A DNA stretch of 64,000 bases from Anaerococcus ihuae (GTDB taxonomy: Bacteria; Bacillota; Clostridia; Tissierellales; Peptoniphilaceae): the NCBI RefSeq assembly GCF_928368155.1, contig NZ_CAKMRU010000001.1, forward strand, positions 1 to 64,000, given 5' to 3'. A program made the position numbers and the translations under genes. How positions within the stretch are numbered: the stretch's first letter is position 1; each line of letters opens with the position of its first letter. Under the pieces are notes generated by a model. The model ran no database searches. It was not told where the DNA came from and was given only the letters and a program-made list of their open reading frames with translations. Shown here one piece after another: positions 52,567-60,877 of the stretch.

Positions 52567-53418
52567 TTAGTACCAACCATTGTTGTTCCAAAATGCTAGT
52601 GCATTGTCCCATGAACCATATCTTTGAGCTACATATTGATCAGCAACTCTTTCTTGGTTAGCTGGAGAATAATCTCCGTTTAAGTAAGCTGATGATAATT
52701 GATATTTTCCAATATATTGACCGTTTCTAGCATTGTATGATCCACCAGATTCTCTTTGAGCTATAATTTGTTTTGCTGATGAATTATTAGCTGTGTAAGA
52801 TTGAGCAGGTGCTTGGTAAGTTTGAGCTGGTTGTTGGTAAGTTTGGGCAGGTGCTTGATAAGTTTGGGCTGGTGCTTGTGCTTGTGTAGTTTGAGCTGGT
52901 GCTTGAGCTACTTGTTGGTTAGCACTTGCAACTTGACCCATTGCATTATTTATAATATGTTGAGAAAGATCTAAAAGATTGCTGTAAACATATCCTTCTT
53001 TTCCTTCAAAAGATACTTTAACAAATCCGTTGTTAGCTATTGCTTTAACTTCAACAACATCTCCTGCTTGAAGAACTTGATAAATTTCAGAATCTAAGTT
53101 ATCAGCTTTTCTAAAGTTTGCTGGGCTTACAACTTTAGCTTCTTCTGTAACATTAAATAAATCTCCATAAACAAAAGCTTCTTTTCCGTTAAAATTAATT
53201 TTTAACCATCCATTATTATTTTCTATAATTTCGTAAGCTTTATTGTTGTTGATTCCTCCGATAATATTTGAATCAAGTCCAGCAGCTTCTCTAACATTAA
53301 CTGCATTTGCCTTGTTTGCATCTTTAACTGCAACAGCAGCTTCTGATTTGTTTGATGCAGTAAAAATTGTTGGTAGTACGATTGCCGCTGCTAGAGCGTA
53401 TTTTTTTAAATTTATCAT
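52567..53418 (-). CDS. Secreted SH3-domain protein with transglycosylase-like C-terminus
   Basis: Exported cell-wall protein of 283 residues. A signal peptide ends near SEAA (residue 28). Two bacterial SH3 domains follow (about 38-90, AVNVREAAGLDSNIIGGI; and 97-150, ANFRKADNLDSEIYQVL). A Gln/Ala/Pro linker has repeats of the form QAPAQTYQ. The C-terminal module (about 215-283) has the catalytic-Glu-like IIAQRESGGSYNARNG, then GKYQLSSAYLNG and the end RYGSWDNALAFWNNNGWY, as in Apf-like and IsaA/SceD-like lytic proteins. It has a WalR-like upstream site, consistent with wall remodelling. Confidence 0.88.
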   Translation of the reverse strand: MINLKKYALAAAIVLPTIFTASNKSEAAVAVKDANKANAVNVREAAGLDSNIIGGINNNKAYEIIENNNGWLKINFNGKEAFVYGDLFNVTEEAKVVSPANFRKADNLDSEIYQVLQAGDVVEVKAIANNGFVKVSFEGKEGYVYSNLLDLSQHIINNAMGQVASANQQVAQAPAQTTQAQAPAQTYQAPAQTYQQPAQTYQAPAQSYTANNSSAKQIIAQRESGGSYNARNGQYIGKYQLSSAYLNGDYSPANQERVADQYVAQRYGSWDNALAFWNNNGWY

Positions 53419-53497
53419 AATGATTACTCCTTTTATGTAATTTTTTAATTTATTGTAACTATTTCCTAGTTATATTCTTTAAATTATTTCTATTCCG

Positions 53498-53522
53498 TAA
53501 CAATAGTTACAAAATATTTACA
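53498..53522 (-). promoter_or_regulatory. WalR-like binding site
   Basis: The minus strand reads TGTAAA, five bases TATTT, TGTAAC (53522-53506), a full match to the WalR (YycF) consensus TGTWAH-N5-TGTWAH, followed after TAT by TGTTAC (53502-53497), a third half-site. It is about 90 bases upstream of a cell-wall hydrolase-like gene, the usual type of WalR target. Confidence 0.6.
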
Positions 53523-53667
53523 ACTCGTTTTCACAAGCATTATATTATCCTATGAATGTGTAGAAATTATGTAGAAATAAAAAATCTATATTTTTTAAAA
53601 ATTTCTAAATTTTTCTTATACTATATTTTTTGTTATAATAGATGAATACAAAAGGAGTGGGTAGATA

Positions 53668-54702
53668 ATGGGATTTGTAAAAGCTGAAAATTTTTCTGAT
53701 GAAGAACTTCTAAAATTTTTAAAAGATGACGTATATAACGAATATTTGGCAAAAAAAGCCGACAAGGTCAGACAAGAAATTTATGGCAAAGATGTTTTTG
53801 TCAGAGGATTAATTGAATTTACAAATTATTGTAAAAATGATTGTTATTATTGTGGTATAAGAAAATCAAATTCAAATGTAAAAAGATATAGGCTTTCTTT
53901 TGATGAAATTATTATTTGTGCAAAAATTGGTTACAAATTAGGTTACAGAACTTTTGTCCTCCAAGGTGGGGAAGACTTAACCTATAAAGATGAAGATATT
54001 TGTAAAATTGTAAAAGAGATCAAAAAAATTCATCCAGATTGTGCTATTACTCTATCTATTGGGGAAAGGTCAAAAGAATCTTACAAGAAATTTTTTGATG
54101 CTGGAGCTGATAGGTTCTTATTAAGAGAAGAAACGTCAAACAAAAATCATTATTATAAAATTCATCCAAAAGAAATGTCTTTTGAAAATAGGAGAAGAGC
54201 TCTTTTTGATTTAAAAGAAATTGGATTTCAAGTTGGGGGAGGTTTTATGGTTGGTTCCCCTTTCCAAACAGATGAAGATTTAATATCAGATATAAGATTT
54301 TTACAAAAATTGAAACCAGATATGATAGGAATCGGCCCATATTTATCCCAACATGATACTCCATTTAAAAATATGGAAAACGGATCCTACAAAAAAACTT
54401 TAAGACTTGTTTCTATTTTAAGATTAATGTTTCCTTATTGTTTGATACCAGCAACGACTGCACTTGGAACAATAAATCCCTTTGGAAGGGAAGAGGGCCT
54501 AAAGGCGGGGGCAAATGTCCTAATGCCAAATTTATCTCCAACATCTTATAGAGAACTTTATTCATTATATGATAATAAAATTTGCACAGGAGATGAGGCG
54601 GCAGAATGTAGAAATTGTTTGGAACTTAGAATAAAAAAAGCAGGCTACAATATAGTAACCCACAGGGGAGATGTGTCTACTTATAAAAAAATGTATGAAT
54701 AA
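53668..54702 (+). CDS. hydE: [FeFe]-hydrogenase maturation radical SAM protein HydE
   Basis: Radical SAM enzyme of 344 residues in the BioB-like group. The cluster motif is FTNYCKNDCYYCGIR (CX3CX2C), preceded by VFVRGLIEF. HydE-typical segments include TFVLQGGEDLTY, ITLSIGERSKESY, RFLLREETSN, GGGFMVGSPFQT and IGPYLSQHDTPF. HydE acts with HydF and HydG to build the H-cluster diiron subsite. HydF, HydG and the hydrogenase are not in the window. A good AAGGAG precedes the ATG. Confidence 0.92.
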   Translation: MGFVKAENFSDEELLKFLKDDVYNEYLAKKADKVRQEIYGKDVFVRGLIEFTNYCKNDCYYCGIRKSNSNVKRYRLSFDEIIICAKIGYKLGYRTFVLQGGEDLTYKDEDICKIVKEIKKIHPDCAITLSIGERSKESYKKFFDAGADRFLLREETSNKNHYYKIHPKEMSFENRRRALFDLKEIGFQVGGGFMVGSPFQTDEDLISDIRFLQKLKPDMIGIGPYLSQHDTPFKNMENGSYKKTLRLVSILRLMFPYCLIPATTALGTINPFGREEGLKAGANVLMPNLSPTSYRELYSLYDNKICTGDEAAECRNCLELRIKKAGYNIVTHRGDVSTYKKMYE

Positions 54703-55056
54703 AGGCTCTTTTGAGCACGGAGCGCATACAAATTCTCAAGCACGAATATCTAACTCCAAAAATTGATGATTTCTAAATTTTAAAATTCTAAAATCGCAAA
54801 CTCGCTAACGCGATTACAGATAAATAGCTTAAAATTGTGCCAGTGGCACGATTTTAATATTTATCCCTCGGAATAAAACGAAGAATTAAAATTTAATTGA
54901 AGTTAATTGATTTAATAAATTATCATTGCTTTAAATTTTAGAGTGCGATTTTTGACGAATTTTTAAATTTGAAATCAAATCAATTTTTTCCGTATGATAT
55001 TCTTAGCATGAGAATTTATATACCTTTTCTTCAATTTGAAGCTCTTTATAAGCCTT
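54703..55056. other. Intergenic region with two palindromes
   Basis: AATCGC/GCGATT (54792-54815) and AAAATTGTGCCAGTGG with CACGATTTT (54831-54855) are hairpins. The second resembles the GATTGTGCC/GGCACAATC palindrome of element B, and GCACGGAGCG near 54715 resembles the GCACGGA subunit of copy C. This may be a decayed member of the repeat family. No coding region is supported. Confidence 0.4.
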
Positions 55057-55851
55057 TTAAATTTCTATTGTTTTTTCTTTTTTATTTTCAAAATATGAAA
55101 TATGGTCAAAGCCTAAATCTTTTAAATGTTTTATTCCATCATTTATTTTATAGGAAATTGTATCTGGAAAATGAGAATCTGAGCCAAGAGTTATTATATT
55201 TCCTCCTAGATTTTTGTATTTTTCTAAAATTTTATCTTTTGGGTTAGCATGTGATAAATCATTTCTAAAACCTGCTGTATTATATTCAAAACCTCTATTT
55301 GTTTTTATTAATTCTTTTAAAATTTCTTCAACCAAGTCTTCATAAAATGAAAAATCTGGTATTACTGATTTATCTTCAAGGTACCTGTCAATGTAGTCGA
55401 TATGGCCCAAAACTGAGAAGTTTTTGCAGGATTTTACGGAATTTAGCATATACTTATAATATTTTCTATAATAATATGCTGGATTTTTTTCTATATTTTT
55501 CCTATTTGACCAAACATCTTCAAATTCAACCGCATGTATTGATCCGATTACAAAATCAAAGGGATTTTCTTCGATAAATTTGTTTATTTTATCTGCATTT
55601 TCATAGGCTATACCCACTTCAATACCTGCTAGAATTTTTATTTGATTTTTATATTTTTCTCTAAGCTTATATATAGTAGAAAAATATTCTTCAAGGTCAA
55701 AGGATATATCTCTAGAATTTTGGCAAAAATTATCCATGTGGTCTGTAAAGGCCATTATTTTTATATCATTTTTTATGGCTGATTTTATATTTTCTTCTGG
55801 GTTCGTGTTTGAATCAAAAGAAAAATTTGAATGTAAATGTAAGTCTTGCAT
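55057..55851 (-). CDS. PHP-family phosphatase (histidinol-phosphatase-like)
   Basis: Metal-dependent PHP-domain enzyme of 264 residues similar to HisK/HisJ histidinol-phosphatases. Metal ligands appear in DLHLHSNFSFD, MAFTDHMDNF, LAGIEVGIAYE, IGSIHAVEF, VLGHIDYIDRY and LGSDSHFPDT. No other histidine-synthesis gene is nearby, so another phosphate ester is possible. The ribosome binding site is AAAGGAA. It is divergent from the coiled-coil surface protein gene. Confidence 0.87.
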   Translation of the reverse strand: MQDLHLHSNFSFDSNTNPEENIKSAIKNDIKIMAFTDHMDNFCQNSRDISFDLEEYFSTIYKLREKYKNQIKILAGIEVGIAYENADKINKFIEENPFDFVIGSIHAVEFEDVWSNRKNIEKNPAYYYRKYYKYMLNSVKSCKNFSVLGHIDYIDRYLEDKSVIPDFSFYEDLVEEILKELIKTNRGFEYNTAGFRNDLSHANPKDKILEKYKNLGGNIITLGSDSHFPDTISYKINDGIKHLKDLGFDHISYFENKKEKTIEI

Positions 55852-55986
55852 ATTATTCCTTTCTTTTTTATTCTTTCTTCATATATGATAACATATATTT
55901 TCTTTAAGATAAATTTGATAAAAACTACAATTTTTTTAAAAAATTTGATATAATCATAATTAGAAGTTAAACAGGAGAGAGGAATT

Positions 55987-57294
55987 ATGAAAAAAAATAG
56001 TAAAATTTTAATTTTGGGACTTGGTTTATCTTTGGCATTCGCACCAATTAATAGCCTAGTTTCAAGTAATATTAATGTTGCATATGCTGAAGAAGCTGTA
56101 GAAGAAAATAAAGAAAAAGAATTAAGTCCAGAAGAAGTTATAAAAAAATCTAACGACTTTTTGCAATCTGATGCTTTTAAAGCGTTATCAGAAGATGATA
56201 AAAAAAATTATAAAGAATTAATTAAAGATTTAAATACTGAAAACTTAGAAGAAAGAAAAGAAGATATTTTAAATTCTATTAAAAATATTGAATTATCTTA
56301 TATACAAAAACAATATGAGGATATACAAAAACAATACGATGATTTAAAGAAAGAAGTTTTAAAATTAAATGTGGATTCTTTGTCTGATGATTTGAAAAAA
56401 GAAATTGAAGAATACAAAGATTCATATGAAACTTATGAAACTTATGAAGATTACGAAAAACAAATAGAAAATCTCAATAATACTAAATCAAATATTGAAA
56501 ATTACAATAAGAAGTTAGAAGAATTTAAAAAGATTTTAAAAGAAGGTCTAGATAAAAATAAGAACTCTGGTCTTGATTTTAAGAATGAAAAAGCAGTTTT
56601 GGATGATGAAAAATCAAATCTTGATAAGGTAGAAAAAGCTATCGATAGTTTAAATAAAAAAGTTGAAGAGCATAACGCACAAGTCAAAGAGGAAAAAAGA
56701 AAAGCTGATATTAAAACTTTAAAAGGAATTATTGACCAAGAAGTAGAAATAAAAAAAGCTACTTATTATAAAAAAGCAAGCAAAGATTTAAAAGATAAAT
56801 TTAACCAAAGTCTAGAATCTATAAAACAAGCTTACAATAAACTTAATAATAAGGAAGAAGTTAATAATGTAAATGTTTTGGTTAGTGCTTATAAATCAGC
56901 TTATAATAATTTAGACGGAAATAAATTTGAAGAAGAACATAATAAACTTTTTGAATATTTTGAAAAAAATAAGGACAAATTATCAGGAGAAGATCAAGAA
57001 AAATTTGCTAAATTAATTAATGAATTGCCTGATAAGGAAGATTCAAATTTAGAAAGTATAGAAAAATTAAAAGCTGAAATAGGAAAAGCTATAGAAAAAA
57101 ATCAAAAAGAAGATCAAAACAAAGGAAAATTGAAAAAAATATCAAGACAAGTTTCAGTTCCAAAATCTGGTAGCGGCATTAAAAAAAGCCGTTCCTTTGT
57201 AAGAACAGGAGTAAAATCTGTAGGAATTGTTCTTGTAGTTTTAATTCTTGCAGGAATTGCATATTTCTTTACATCAAAGAAAAGTAAAAAATAA
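55987..57294 (+). CDS. Coiled-coil cell-surface protein with sortase-like signal
   Basis: Secreted, highly charged protein of 435 residues. The signal peptide (1-34) ends AYAEE. Nearly the whole mature region is Lys/Glu-rich helix with heptad-like patterning, including local repeats YEDIQKQYDDLKKE and YETYETYEDY. The C-terminus is SFVRTGVKSVG, a hydrophobic helix and SKKSKK, a non-canonical xVxTG wall-sorting signal. I do not recognise a named family; a spacer, adhesin or host-protein-binding role is possible. AGGAGAG precedes the ATG. Confidence 0.75.
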   Translation: MKKNSKILILGLGLSLAFAPINSLVSSNINVAYAEEAVEENKEKELSPEEVIKKSNDFLQSDAFKALSEDDKKNYKELIKDLNTENLEERKEDILNSIKNIELSYIQKQYEDIQKQYDDLKKEVLKLNVDSLSDDLKKEIEEYKDSYETYETYEDYEKQIENLNNTKSNIENYNKKLEEFKKILKEGLDKNKNSGLDFKNEKAVLDDEKSNLDKVEKAIDSLNKKVEEHNAQVKEEKRKADIKTLKGIIDQEVEIKKATYYKKASKDLKDKFNQSLESIKQAYNKLNNKEEVNNVNVLVSAYKSAYNNLDGNKFEEEHNKLFEYFEKNKDKLSGEDQEKFAKLINELPDKEDSNLESIEKLKAEIGKAIEKNQKEDQNKGKLKKISRQVSVPKSGSGIKKSRSFVRTGVKSVGIVLVVLILAGIAYFFTSKKSKK

Positions 57295-57306
57295 TAAATA
57301 ATAAAG

Positions 57307-57340
57307 AAAAATCTTCAAGCAAAACTTGAAGATTTTTTTT
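57307..57340. terminator. Bidirectional terminator between convergent genes
   Basis: AAAAATCTTCAAG, loop CAAAA, CTTGAAGATTTTTTTT. It serves the surface-protein gene (plus) and fbp (minus), whose last codon overlaps its edge. Confidence 0.88.
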
Positions 57341-59267
57341 ATTTATTTGAAATATTTTTCCCATTATCAATAAGGTCCAAGACTTCTTTTAAAACTTCTA
57401 TCCTAGTTCTAATTGTTTCGCCCTCGTCTGTGTCTTTTATTAGCATTCTTGGAATGAGTTTTTCAGTTTCATAAATTTTTGGTGTGTAGGATCCCATATT
57501 ATCTCTGATATTGGAATAAGAAAGGTGTTCGGCAAGGGCAACATGGTGGGAATTATACATCAATGTGTAGCCTGCAATGCCTGTCTTTTTTTGGTAGGGT
57601 TTAGAAATTCCCCCGTCAATTACATACAATTTTCCATTTGCTCTTACGGGTTTTTTACCTTCTTTGACCCTAACTGGGACGTGACCATTTATAATTCTTC
57701 TTCTTTCGCATTTCATATCAAATTCATCCAAAATTTTATCGCAAATTTCTTCTTTTTTGTTCAAATCATAATAAGGGTTCATTTTTTCATACTTTAATTT
57801 TTTATCGTCTACCAATAGATTTTCAAAATATGAATATTGACTTTTGCCAAAAATTGGAGATTTTTTGCCACAAACGAGATACCAGCATATATCTTGAGCA
57901 AATTCTTTTTTCTTTGGATCTTTTGAAAAATAAGCATCTCTTGCAAGTTTATCAAAAATATCTAGCATGGCACGACCTTTGTAGGATTTGCCATTTATTT
58001 TCACTTCTTGGAAATTTCCATCCTCATCCATTGGAATACAACCGTGAAATAGGAGAGACCCGTTAGATTTTTTGTACATTGAACCATTTGTATACATGAA
58101 TTTAATGTGCTTATTTAAAAGAAGATTTTTTGAAAATTCTTTTTGGAGGGTATCGATAATAAATTCTTCCTCGTAGGTTAATTTGCTAGGATCTTTTGGG
58201 TCTACAGTTGGGAAATTTGTGTCAAGAAGTTTGGCGTTTTTGTAGGTCATATTATTAAAATCAATATGTTTTAATGAATTCCTATCATCCATATTAAATT
58301 CTGGATTTCTTTCAAGAAGCAAGCTATCTAATTTAAACCTAATTACACTCATTGCCTTAAACATTTTTGCAGCAACATCCTTATTGACCTTATCGTAAAT
58401 ATTTTCTTCAAAAATTTTTGGCATAAATCTCTCACAAGGATCATCCCTATAAGTTTTCATAGAAAATTCATAAAGAGGTCTTAAATTTATCCCGTAACCT
58501 TCTTCAAGAAAATCAAAATTATTGTAGGAAAAAGCATTACAAAGGCAGGCTGCAATCAAAGCCTTGTTTCCGCTGACAGCTCCCATCCAGGCAAGATCGT
58601 GATTTCCCCATTGAATATCAACATTTGGAAAAGCAATTAATTCATCCATAATAACATGAGGTTCAGGACCCCTGTCGTAAATATCCCCAACTATGTGGAG
58701 GCTATCAACAGAAATTCTTTGAATTAGAGAAGATAAAACTATAATAAAATCATCGGCAGCCTTATATCTAATGATATTTTCAATTATTTTTTCATAATAA
58801 AGTTTTTTATTAAATTCGGAATCATTAGTATACAAAAGTTCATCGATAATTTCCTTGTAATTTGTAGGAAATTTTTCTTTTACCGTATCTTTTGGATATT
58901 TGGTAGAAACAAACCTAAACAAATTCACAAGTCTGTGAATGTTTATTGTGTACCAATCATCATCAATAATATTTTCTTCCTTTAATCTTACAAGCTCCAT
59001 TTCAGGATTATAAATCAAACTTGCAAGATCATCTTGGTCTTTTTTAATAAGAGTATCGCCAAAATATTGGCTGGTTTTATCCCTAATGTTTCCAGCGGCT
59101 GATCTTAATAAATGAATAAAAGCCTTAGCCTCACCGTGAAGGTCAGAAAAAAAGTACTCAGTTCCCTTTGGAAGATATAATTTTGCGTTCAAACCAATTA
59201 ATTCATCAACCAAATGAGTCCTACTTGGATAATTTTCTCTAAGAAGATTTAAATATTTTTCGTTCAT
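57339..59267 (-). CDS. fbp: Fructose-1,6-bisphosphatase class III
   Basis: Gluconeogenic enzyme hydrolysing fructose 1,6-bisphosphate; the 642-residue length is typical of the class III form found in Firmicutes. The calcineurin-like metal-binding motifs are visible in YFFSDLHGEAKAF, HIVGDIYDRGPEPH and IQWGNHDLAWMG, with INGHVPV and LFHGCIP farther on. AAGGGTTTTT precedes the ATG, a modest ribosome binding site. The gene is transcribed in the same direction as the membrane protein upstream (43-base gap), so it may be in an operon with it. Confidence 0.96.
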   Translation of the reverse strand: MNEKYLNLLRENYPSRTHLVDELIGLNAKLYLPKGTEYFFSDLHGEAKAFIHLLRSAAGNIRDKTSQYFGDTLIKKDQDDLASLIYNPEMELVRLKEENIIDDDWYTINIHRLVNLFRFVSTKYPKDTVKEKFPTNYKEIIDELLYTNDSEFNKKLYYEKIIENIIRYKAADDFIIVLSSLIQRISVDSLHIVGDIYDRGPEPHVIMDELIAFPNVDIQWGNHDLAWMGAVSGNKALIAACLCNAFSYNNFDFLEEGYGINLRPLYEFSMKTYRDDPCERFMPKIFEENIYDKVNKDVAAKMFKAMSVIRFKLDSLLLERNPEFNMDDRNSLKHIDFNNMTYKNAKLLDTNFPTVDPKDPSKLTYEEEFIIDTLQKEFSKNLLLNKHIKFMYTNGSMYKKSNGSLLFHGCIPMDEDGNFQEVKINGKSYKGRAMLDIFDKLARDAYFSKDPKKKEFAQDICWYLVCGKKSPIFGKSQYSYFENLLVDDKKLKYEKMNPYYDLNKKEEICDKILDEFDMKCERRRIINGHVPVRVKEGKKPVRANGKLYVIDGGISKPYQKKTGIAGYTLMYNSHHVALAEHLSYSNIRDNMGSYTPKIYETEKLIPRMLIKDTDEGETIRTRIEVLKEVLDLIDNGKNISNK

Positions 59268-59310
59268 AAAAACCCTTTCATAATAATTTCAAAAAAAAGT
59301 AAGACTATGC

Positions 59311-59994
59311 TTACTTTTCTCTCATATCTTTTTCATTAAATTTTACTTGTTCTTTTTCACTATCTTGATCTAAATTTGATTTATCTGTATCTTTAGACTC
59401 ATCGCTATTATTAACTTCTATAATTTCGACAACATCATCATCTAATTTTAAGTCTTCAATTTCTTCGTCAGTGATATCTTCATTATCTATGATTTCTTTT
59501 TCATTTTCGTCTTCAATATTTTTTTGATTTTCTAAATCATGAAAAGAAACAATATCTTCAGAAGAGTTTTCTTCTTTATAATACACTTTGCTTTTTTCCT
59601 TTAATGCAATCATTGAGCCAATGATTAAAATCACATTAAAAACATAAGTGATTATAAAAATTTTATCTTTGAGAAAAACATGACCTATAATAGAAAGAAA
59701 AATAAAGAAAAATCCTGTGAAAATATTAAATAAAAAATATTCTCCGTTTTTAATTGATTTAAAAATCTTTCTGTCTATTGATGCAATTAATATAAAGATT
59801 AAAAATAACATCACAAATAAAATAGGCTTAATTATAGAAAGAGATATATTAGAAAAGCCTAACAAATCAAAAATAGCAAAAACATATTTTCCATCAACGA
59901 ACATAGAAAATAAACTTGCCAAAAAAAGAGCCAAGCTTAAAAATAAATAATAAATTGCTCCTAAACTTAAAAAAAACTTACTGATTTTTTTCAT
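59311..59994 (-). CDS. Hypothetical membrane protein with acidic C-terminus
   Basis: A 227-residue protein with four predicted helices in the first 130 residues (FLSLGAIYYLFLSLALFLAS, IIKPILFVMLFLIFILIAS, YFLFNIFTGFFFIFLSIIGH, IFIITYVFNVILIIGSMIAL). A strongly acidic tail follows (EDENEKEIIDNEDITDEEIE and onward). I do not recognise a family. I use ATG 59994; the TTG before it is less likely because AGGAGG is better spaced for the ATG. It lies upstream of fbp on the same strand. Confidence 0.7.
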   Translation of the reverse strand: MKKISKFFLSLGAIYYLFLSLALFLASLFSMFVDGKYVFAIFDLLGFSNISLSIIKPILFVMLFLIFILIASIDRKIFKSIKNGEYFLFNIFTGFFFIFLSIIGHVFLKDKIFIITYVFNVILIIGSMIALKEKSKVYYKEENSSEDIVSFHDLENQKNIEDENEKEIIDNEDITDEEIEDLKLDDDVVEIIEVNNSDESKDTDKSNLDQDSEKEQVKFNEKDMREK

Positions 59995-60107
59995 CAAATC
60001 CTCCTATTTAAATTAATTATACCACAAGGATATGAAATATAGTCAATTATAAAAAAGATTTTTGATAAAATTATTTATAGTATAATAAAGAAAAGAAGGG
60101 AGATATT

Positions 60108-60620
60108 ATGGAATTCGATAAAGTAATAGGCAAAAGAGTATCAACAAGAAAATTTTTAGACAAAAAAATTGAAAGAGAAAATTTGGAAAAAATTGTAAAA
60201 GCAGGAACAAAGGCACCGGTTGGAAGAAGCTTATATGAAAATATGGCTATAACTGTGATTACAAACAAGGATTTTATAAAAGAAATTTTAGAAGAAGCAA
60301 GAGAAATTGTCAATGACCCAAAAGCAAATCCAATTTATTCAGCTCCATATTTAATAATAATTTCAGCCAAAGATGGACATGTTACAAGACTTGAAGATAC
60401 AGCTTGTATAATTGAAAATATGTCCCTAAAAGCAACCGACCTTGAAATAGGATCTTGCTATATAAGAGGAATGTTTGAAAGATTTGATAAAAACGCGAAA
60501 TTTATAAAAAAATTAAATCTTGAAGAAAATTTCTACCCAGTTCATGGTCTTATCTTAGGATATGCTAAAGAAGAATTAAAAGGAAAAAATCACCAAATAA
60601 AAACAAATTATATAGACTAA
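60108..60620 (+). CDS. Nitroreductase-family protein
   Basis: FMN-dependent oxidoreductase of the nitroreductase fold, 170 residues, at the short end of the family. The typical N-terminus RVSTRKFLDKKIERENLEKI is followed by a phosphate-binding-like AGTKAPVGRS, then DTACIIENMSLKATDLEIGS and a C-terminal YPVHGLILGYAKEE. Substrate unknown. GGGAG precedes the ATG. The gap to rpoB holds a separate promoter. Confidence 0.88.
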   Translation: MEFDKVIGKRVSTRKFLDKKIERENLEKIVKAGTKAPVGRSLYENMAITVITNKDFIKEILEEAREIVNDPKANPIYSAPYLIIISAKDGHVTRLEDTACIIENMSLKATDLEIGSCYIRGMFERFDKNAKFIKKLNLEENFYPVHGLILGYAKEELKGKNHQIKTNYID

Positions 60621-60707
60621 GATTATTTGACAAAATCATAAAAAAATATATAGTAAGTAAAAAATTCTATAGAGATAAAAATAAAGTTTAAAAATCTCCT
60701 AAATTAT

Positions 60708-60737
60708 TTGACACTTACTAGCATGGAGTGATATAAT
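60708..60737 (+). promoter_or_regulatory. Strong sigma-A promoter of rpoB
   Basis: TTGACA (60708-60713), 18-base spacer, TATAAT (60732-60737): both hexamers are consensus. Start would be near 60744, giving a leader of about 135 bases. Confidence 0.75.
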
Positions 60738-60743
60738 AAACAA

Positions 60744-60774
60744 TTGCTAGAATTCTAATTTAGCGAGATTTTTT
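60744..60774 (+). promoter_or_regulatory. Attenuator-like hairpin in the rpoB leader
   Basis: TTGCTA (60744-60749) can pair with TAGCGA (60761-60766), followed after GA by TTTTTT. The stem is short (6 bp, one G-U). A second possible stem GGCTT/AAGCC follows near 60790-60811. These may tune rpoB expression. Confidence 0.35.
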
Positions 60775-60877
60775 ATTTATGTAAAAAAGGCTTATTTTAA
60801 TGTAAAAAAGCCCCAAAATACATAAAAGGTCATAAGCAAAGTTTTAGGCTTAAAGCAAGATAAAGGAGTAATTTATA

